Source of the DNA: Streptomyces diacarni
Lineage (GTDB): Bacteria; Actinomycetota; Actinomycetes; Streptomycetales; Streptomycetaceae
DNA length: 64,000 nt
Assembly: GCF_003323715.1 (NCBI RefSeq)
Contig: NZ_QOIN01000026.1
Location: 124,001-188,000 of the forward strand
Direction: 5' to 3'
Shown here: positions 59,229-64,000 of the stretch, in pieces
Position numbering within the stretch: position 1 is the stretch's first letter
Layout of the letters: each line of letters begins with the position of its first letter
Position numbers and translations under genes: made by a program
The notes under the pieces: model-generated
What the model saw: only the letters and a program-made list of their open reading frames with translations
Databases searched by the model: none
What the model was told of the DNA's origin: nothing

Positions 59229-60792
59229 ACCGGCCTCCTCGGGCCTCTTCGCACTCTGGTCGTCGGCCGCCCTTCCGCCCGTCGGCGGCGGGAGGGGCCG
59301 TCCGGTCGTCCTTCGCGTGCCCGTCCCCGTCGATTCTTGCCGGGGGAACGCGCGGTGTCAGCGCCGCCGGGCGGTGCTCCGCCGACACGTACCCGGCCGC
59401 CACGCCCAGCAGCGCCAGCGCCAGCAGCGGGTACGGCGAGGCGAGCGGCTGCTGCCACCAGTCGAGCCGCAGGTCCAGGTCGCCTTCCTTGGGGACGAGC
59501 CACAGGGTGCGGGCCGTGAAGACGACGGCCACGCACCCGAGGGCCACCCGCGGCCACGGGACGCCGCGTCCGGCGGGGCCACCGGGGCCGGCAGGGCCAC
59601 CCCGTCCGGCAGGGCCGCCCCGTCCGACGGGGTTGGTGGTGCCGCTTCGCGTGGTGGCCAGCGCCGCCAGCAGCGGCACGCACCACACCCAGTGGTGGGA
59701 CCAGCTGATGGGCGAGACGAGCAGCGCGACCAGCGCGGTCACCACGATCCCCCACAACTCCCCCCGCTCCCCGGCCGCACCGGACCGGCTGGACCCCGGC
59801 GGCCTGCCGGGCTCCGGCGGCTCGCCGCCGGCTCCCGTTCCGGGCCGCACGGTCACCCGTCGCGCCAGCCACATGCCTCCGACGGCCAGCACCAGCGTGG
59901 GCGCCAGCCACAGTCCTCCCGGCTCGGTTTCGTGCAGCAGGCGGGCGGCCAGCCCCTGGAGGGACTGGTTGTCGACGATCCACGCCTTCCCGACCCGCGC
60001 CGTCTCGAACATCCTGCGCGTCCAGAACTCCACGCTCGCGCCCGGCAGCGCGCACGCTCCCACGGCGGCGCTCGCCGCGAATCCGGCGGCGGCCCAGCAC
60101 GCCGCCCTGAGCCGGCCGGTCAGCAGCAGGTGGACGGCGAAGAGCGCGGGCGTCAGTTTGACGCCCGCGGCGAGGCCGAGGGCGAACCCCTTGGCGCGTG
60201 CCCCGTCGGGCCGCCCCATGTCCCACAGCGCGAGGCAGGCCAGCAGCAGGTTGATCTGTCCGAAGGCCACCGTCTGGAAGACGGGTTCGAGCCACAGCGC
60301 GGCTGCGGTGAGGCAGACGACGGCGGGCAGCGGCGCGGCCACGGACACCGCCCCGGCCACGGTCCCGGACGCCGCCCCGGACGCCGTCCCGGACGAGCCC
60401 GAGGCCCCGTCCGGCCGGGCGGCGCGGAGGGAGAGGGTGATCAGCCAGGCGAGCAGTGCCACGTTGCCCGCGACGAACGCGCCCTTCGCGACGGTCAGCG
60501 GGACGAGCGCCACCGGGACGAACAGCAGTGCGGCGAAGGGCGGGTAGGTCGCGGGCAGATCCCACTCGGTGACGGTGAAGCCGTACAGGTCGGTGCCGTG
60601 CCAGACGGCGGCGCCCTCCGCCCGGTAGACGCGGATGTCGTCCATGGGCAGGCCCTGGACCGCGGCGAGCGCGGCGAACACGCCGAGCGAGGCGGCCAGC
60701 AGGAGGAGCGCGGTGGTCAGGGACGGGTACGGCAGTCGCGAGGGGCGGGGACGAAGACGGGTACGGGGTCTCACGGCGCCGCTGCCAGTCAC
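59113..60792 (-). CDS. GT87-family glycosyltransferase (DUF2029)
   Basis: 559 residues, about ten membrane helices. PMDDIRVYRAEGAAVWHGTD (acidic lumenal motif between helix 1 and 2, catalytic Asp of polyprenol-phosphate-sugar-dependent enzymes) and FTVTEWDLPATYPPFAALLF, GQINLLLACLALWDMGRPDG, KGFALGLAAGVKLTPALFAV, SPISWSHHWVWCVPLLAALA match the GT87 mannosyltransferase family. It likely adds sugar from a lipid-linked donor to a cell-envelope glycan. A Gly/Pro repeat (GRGGPAGRGGPAGPGGPAG) lies in a loop. The last ~75 residues are hydrophilic and overlap the ligase-like gene. GTG 60792 with GACGAGGAG nine bases upstream. Confidence 0.8.
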   Translation of the reverse strand: MTGSGAVRPRTRLRPRPSRLPYPSLTTALLLLAASLGVFAALAAVQGLPMDDIRVYRAEGAAVWHGTDLYGFTVTEWDLPATYPPFAALLFVPVALVPLTVAKGAFVAGNVALLAWLITLSLRAARPDGASGSSGTASGAASGTVAGAVSVAAPLPAVVCLTAAALWLEPVFQTVAFGQINLLLACLALWDMGRPDGARAKGFALGLAAGVKLTPALFAVHLLLTGRLRAACWAAAGFAASAAVGACALPGASVEFWTRRMFETARVGKAWIVDNQSLQGLAARLLHETEPGGLWLAPTLVLAVGGMWLARRVTVRPGTGAGGEPPEPGRPPGSSRSGAAGERGELWGIVVTALVALLVSPISWSHHWVWCVPLLAALATTRSGTTNPVGRGGPAGRGGPAGPGGPAGRGVPWPRVALGCVAVVFTARTLWLVPKEGDLDLRLDWWQQPLASPYPLLALALLGVAAGYVSAEHRPAALTPRVPPARIDGDGHAKDDRTAPPAADGRKGGRRPECEEARGGRCAKHDAGHSADRDPAPGARGARARDVPDHDVGGDGGRS

Positions 60793-60854
60793 CCGTGCCG
60801 ACTCCTCGTCGCTCGTGCGTGCTCGTGCCCGGCAGCCGGCCCGTGGGCCCGACC

Positions 60855-60899
60855 GGATCACCGTCTGGCACGGATCACCCGCCCCGCACGGATCACCCG
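60855..60899. repeat. Three GGATCACC repeats before the GT87 gene
   Basis: GGATCACC at 60855-60862, 60872-60879 and 60890-60897; the last two lie in an 18-base period sharing GCACGGATCACCCG. On the minus strand this is GGTGATCC, the extended Shine-Dalgarno sequence, ahead of GT87. Confidence 0.6.
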
Positions 60900-61123
60900 T
60901 TCCCCGCGGTCACCCGTCCGCACGGAACGCCGCCCGCACGAGAAACCGTCCGTGCGGCGTGGGGCGTGCGGCGACGGGATCCGGTGCCGTCGGTTGCCGC
61001 CGGGCCGACCCTAATCGAGTCCCCGGCGGGAGACGGAAGCGGCACCGTGCGGGCAGCGCCCGCGCGCCCTCCCCCGCGCCCTCTCCACGCCGTCTCCGCC
61101 CCGCACCCCCGGGGCGAAAAGCG
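60900..61123. other. Divergent intergenic region GT87/helR
   Basis: Besides the repeats at 60855-60899 and the promoter at 61124-61153 I see no gene in 60793-61358. Confidence 0.5.
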
Positions 61124-61153
61124 TTCGCCGTACCCGTTCGGCGTGGCTACAAT
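61124..61153 (+). promoter_or_regulatory. Promoter of the helR gene
   Basis: TTCGCC (61124-61129), 18 bases, TACAAT (61148-61153), a near-consensus -10. It predicts a ~200-base untranslated leader before the GTG at 61359, containing a start-stop ATGTGA at 61247. Confidence 0.55.
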
Positions 61154-61358
61154 CGCGCACTTGCCCCCTCGCGCCGGTTCTCGGCTCTGAGGCGCCCGCC
61201 GCACGGAAACCGGCCGGGCTCGACCACAGACCTGTACGTCCGCACGATGTGACGCCGTACGGCCGCGCGCCCGCACACCGGTAAGCAGCACGGCTGCGAC
61301 TCCGACCGCGACTGCGGCCTGTCCGCACGCGTGCCCGTGTCCGCCCGGAGGCAACCCG

Positions 61359-63683
61359 GTGACCGTCCCGCCCTCTCCCGAACCGCACCACACCGCACCC
61401 GGCGCACCCGGCGCGGGCGATCCCCTCGCCCGCGAACGTGCCCACCTGTCCGACTCCCGGGCCGCGCTGCGCGCCATGCGGACGGACGCGGAGGCGCTCG
61501 ACATCCGCGACGTGGCCGCGAACTGGGTCAACGCCGAGGTGCTCGCCGCCGGTATCGAGGCCCGTATCGCCTCCCTCGCCGACCTGGCCCACGCACCGCT
61601 GTTCTTCGGCCGTCTCGACTACGGCACGCCGAAGCGGTCAGACACATCGGAGCCGTCAGGCACATCCGAGCCGTCAGGCACATCGGAGCCGTCCGAGGCG
61701 CCGGCCACCTCGGGGCACTCCTTCTACATCGGCCGTCGGCACGTCCACGACGCCGACGGCGACCCCATGGTCGTCGACTGGCGTGCCCCCGTCTCGCAGC
61801 CGTTCTACCGCGCTTCGAAGAAGGACCCGCAGAACGTGGCGCTGCGCCGCCGGTTCGGCTACACGGGCGGCGAACTGACCGCCTACGAGGACGAGCATCT
61901 GAGCGATCGGGGCGAGGCGGAACGCACCAGCGCGCTCCTCCAGGCGGAGATCGAACGGCCCCGCGTCGGGCCGATGCGCGACATCGTCGCCACGATCCAG
62001 CCGGAGCAGGACGAGATCGTGCGCGCCGGTCTGGAGGGCACCGTCTGCGTCCAGGGGGCGCCGGGAACGGGCAAGACGGCTGTCGGTCTGCACCGTGTGG
62101 CCTACCTGCTGTACGCGCACCGCGAGCGGCTGACCCGTACGGGCACGCTCGTCGTCGGTCCCAACGACTCCTTCCTGAGGTACATCGAACAGGTGCTGCC
62201 CGCGCTGGGCGAGGTTCAGGCGCGGCAGACGACCGTCGAGGACCTGGTGGCACGCCCCGAGACGCCGGTGCGCGGCGTGGACAGCGCCGAGGCGGCCCGC
62301 CTCAAGGGTGACGCGCGCATGGCCGAGGTGCTGCGCCGGGCCGTGCGCTGCGGGGTGCGTCCGCTGCCGGGCGAGCCGTGCGTGGTGGTGCGCGGCTCGC
62401 GGAGGTGGCGGGTGCCGGCCCACGAGGTCGCGGAGGTGGTGCGCGAACTGCTGGCCAGGGACATGCGGTACGGCGCGGCGCGCGACGCGCTGCCGCAGCG
62501 GATCGCGCACGCGGTGCTGCTGCGCATGGAGCAGGCCGGGGAGGCCCCGGACGACCGGGTCCAGGACGCGGTGGCGCGGAACGCGGCGGTCAAGGCGGTC
62601 GTCAAGGAGGTGTGGCCCGCCGTCGACCCGGCGAAGCTGGTGCTGCGGCTGCTGTCGGACCCGGACTTCCTCGCGGAGCAGGCCGAGGGCGTGCTGAGCG
62701 AGGACGAACAGCGCGCCATCCTGTGGGAGAAGCCCCCGCGGGGCGTCAAGAGCGCCACGTGGTCCGCGGCGGACGTCGTCCTGGTGGACGAGGCCGCCGA
62801 CCTGGTGCAGCGCACCCCCTCCCTCGGCCACGTCGTGCTGGACGAGGCCCAGGACCTCTCCGCGATGCAGTACCGGGCGGTGGGGCGGCGCTGTTCGACC
62901 GGTTCGGCGACCGTCCTGGGGGACCTGGCGCAGGGCACCACCCCGTGGGCGACGGAGAGTTGGGAGACCGCGCTGGAGCACCTGGGCAAGCCCGGTGCCG
63001 TCGTGGAGGAGCTGACCGAGGGTTTCCGCGTGCCGCGGGACGTCATCGCCTACGCCTCGCGCCTGCTGCCCTCGATCGCCCCCGCGCTGACGCCCGCCAC
63101 CTCCGTACGGGAGTCCCCTGGCGACTTCTCGGTGCGCCGCGCGCCCACGGCGGGCGACGGCGGGGACGCGCTCGCCCCGATGGTGGTGGACGCCTGCCGG
63201 GCCGCGCTGGAGCGGGAGGGTTCGGTCGGGCTGATCGCCGCGGCGTCGCGGCTGCCCGCCGTGACCGGCGCCCTGCGGGCCGCCGGGCTCGGCTTCCTGT
63301 CCCCCGGTCAGGAGACCAGCGCCGACGCCCGGCTGACCCTCGTTCCGGCGACGCTGGCCAAGGGCCTGGAGTACGACTACGTCGTGCTGGACGAGCCGGC
63401 CGCGATCGTCGCGGACGAGCCCGACCTGCGTACCGGACTGCGGCGGCTGTACGTGTCACTGACCCGAGCGGTCTCCGGGCTCGCCGTCGTGCACGCCGAA
63501 CCGCTGCCCGCGGCCCTCGCGGCGGGACCGGTCGAGGGCGAGGCGCCCGCGAGAGCGGCGACCGGAACAGGGGAGTCCGCGGGTGCGGTGTCCGCCGACG
63601 CGGCCTCCCCGCCCGGTCCGTCCGGGGCTGACGCGTCCACAGCCGTCCACAGCGTTGACGGGGCAGTCGGCGTGAGGCCGTAA
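61359..63683 (+). CDS. helR: RNA polymerase recycling ATPase HelR/HelD-like
   Basis: 774 residues, UvrD/Rep-type SF1 fold. HelD N-terminal coiled region (RERAHLSDSRAALRAMRTDA), HSFYIGRRHVHDADGDPMVV DWRAPVSQPFYRASKKDP (HelD signature), Walker A GTVCVQGAPGTGKTAVGLHR (about 227), Walker B HVVLDEAQDLSAMQYRAVGR (about 490), FRVPRDVIAYASRLLP and LAKGLEYDYVVLDEPAAI. HelR-type proteins remove rifamycin-bound or stalled RNA polymerase; that is a known Streptomyces resistance mechanism. A triple SEPSGT insertion (about 90-105) is strain-specific. GTG 61359 with GGAGG seven bases upstream. No obvious rifamycin-associated element was seen upstream. Confidence 0.85.
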   Translation: MTVPPSPEPHHTAPGAPGAGDPLARERAHLSDSRAALRAMRTDAEALDIRDVAANWVNAEVLAAGIEARIASLADLAHAPLFFGRLDYGTPKRSDTSEPSGTSEPSGTSEPSEAPATSGHSFYIGRRHVHDADGDPMVVDWRAPVSQPFYRASKKDPQNVALRRRFGYTGGELTAYEDEHLSDRGEAERTSALLQAEIERPRVGPMRDIVATIQPEQDEIVRAGLEGTVCVQGAPGTGKTAVGLHRVAYLLYAHRERLTRTGTLVVGPNDSFLRYIEQVLPALGEVQARQTTVEDLVARPETPVRGVDSAEAARLKGDARMAEVLRRAVRCGVRPLPGEPCVVVRGSRRWRVPAHEVAEVVRELLARDMRYGAARDALPQRIAHAVLLRMEQAGEAPDDRVQDAVARNAAVKAVVKEVWPAVDPAKLVLRLLSDPDFLAEQAEGVLSEDEQRAILWEKPPRGVKSATWSAADVVLVDEAADLVQRTPSLGHVVLDEAQDLSAMQYRAVGRRCSTGSATVLGDLAQGTTPWATESWETALEHLGKPGAVVEELTEGFRVPRDVIAYASRLLPSIAPALTPATSVRESPGDFSVRRAPTAGDGGDALAPMVVDACRAALEREGSVGLIAAASRLPAVTGALRAAGLGFLSPGQETSADARLTLVPATLAKGLEYDYVVLDEPAAIVADEPDLRTGLRRLYVSLTRAVSGLAVVHAEPLPAALAAGPVEGEAPARAATGTGESAGAVSADAASPPGPSGADASTAVHSVDGAVGVRP

Positions 63684-63729
63684 CGTAGACGTTTGTCCGC
63701 TCACGTCCGAGCACGCCAGGAGTCGCGCC

Positions 63730-64000
63730 GTGCACCACCTTTCCTACGGGGATGTCAAAACCGCCGCTGATCGGGTCGCCGACCGCGTGCGCCCAGTCAC
63801 GGTCGCGCGTGCGGACGCGGGCTCCCCGGGCGCCGGGCCCGACACGGGCGGCGCCGAGCTGTACTTCGCGCTGGAGTTCATGCAGCACACCGGCAGCTTC
63901 AAGGCGCGCGGCGCGCTCAACTTCCTGCTGGCGCACCGCGAGCAGGGCGAGCTGCCCGACGCGGGCGTCACCCTGGCCTCCGGCGGCAACGCGGGGCTCG
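63730..64000 (+). CDS. Threonine/serine dehydratase-like PLP enzyme, 3' part beyond window
   Basis: First 90 codons: VHHLSYGDVKTAADRVADRV, then ELYFALEFMQHTGSFKARGA and ASGGNAGL. The PLP-binding Lys sits in GSFKARGA and SGGNAG is the cofactor phosphate loop of the tryptophan synthase beta superfamily. Probably a threonine/serine ammonia-lyase or related dehydratase; substrate undecided because the gene is cut by the window end. GTG 63730 with CAGGAG nine bases upstream. Confidence 0.8.
   Translation, partial: MHHLSYGDVKTAADRVADRVRPVTVARADAGSPGAGPDTGGAELYFALEFMQHTGSFKARGALNFLLAHREQGELPDAGVTLASGGNAGL

Noticed and set aside
61160..61358. Rifamycin-associated element upstream of helR
   Set aside because: No 19-bp inverted repeat of the expected type seen in the leader or promoter.

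Overview
The window is 64 kb of very GC-rich actinomycete chromosome, almost certainly Streptomyces. The evidence is the codon usage, the frequent GTG and leaderless starts, the futalosine menaquinone genes, the DUF397/HTH pairs and a DtxR-type regulator at the left edge. Gene order (dmdR1, UPF0309, pdxH, citrate synthase ... mqnB, mqnD, csp) matches my memory of the S. coelicolor core region around SCO4394 down to about SCO4325. I see no transposase, integrase, tRNA, rRNA or CRISPR array. This is core chromosome sprinkled with small decayed genes and dispersed palindromic repeats.

Layout. 0-6 kb: iron regulator DmdR1 (cut by the window edge), a SIS-domain protein, an orphan PAS/GAF sensor, a striking stand-alone leader RNA with a 12-residue peptide (3.37-3.60 kb), PdxH and a citrate synthase paralogue. 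6-12 kb: surface proteins (DUF4232 lipoprotein, hydrolase-like lipoprotein, membrane-anchored ricin-lectin protein) around an HTH/DUF397/DUF397 unit and a frameshifted anti-sigma-type ATPase. 12-21 kb: a minus-strand catabolic operon (TIGR03084 protein, AtuA-like, carboxyltransferase, biotin carboxylase, acyl-CoA dehydrogenase, enoyl-CoA hydratase, TetR). It resembles the Atu/Liu acyclic-terpene and leucine routes. 21-28 kb: AraC regulator, secreted intradiol dioxygenase, fused FAD/Fe-S dehydrogenase, MmcQ-like protein, SerC. 28-34 kb: beta-propeller membrane protein, SGNH hydrolase, secreted protein, TetR, aldo/keto reductase, ThpR. 34-41.8 kb: MarR-MFS pair, ribbon-helix-helix protein, NCS2 purine permease, DUF2530 protein, CtpE-like P-type ATPase, Cys-rich protein. 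41.8-53 kb: sacsin-like ATPase, DUF3027, MFS, DUF2771 lipoprotein, MqnB and MqnD, cold-shock protein, small membrane protein, HAD phosphatase, a candidate iron box beside a 30-codon ORF, and a membrane protein. 53-64 kb: a WYL-tailed helicase-associated protein and XPB helicase with a DUF397 relic between them, a truncated acyl-CoA-ligase-like pseudoenzyme overlapping a GT87 glycosyltransferase, a HelR/HelD RNA polymerase recycling ATPase, and the start of a threonine dehydratase-like gene.

Most notable: (i) the 3.4-kb leader RNA with a 15-nt perfect anti-Shine-Dalgarno match and serial hairpins; (ii) dispersed Streptomyces repeats, one of them embedded in frame inside the AtuA-like gene and one split by a 21-bp perfect palindrome; (iii) catalytic-residue departures (citrate synthase Asp to Glu, acyl-CoA dehydrogenase Glu, ligase P-loop); (iv) a candidate DmdR1 iron box in the same window as dmdR1. 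All assignments come from reading the sequence; no database search was run.
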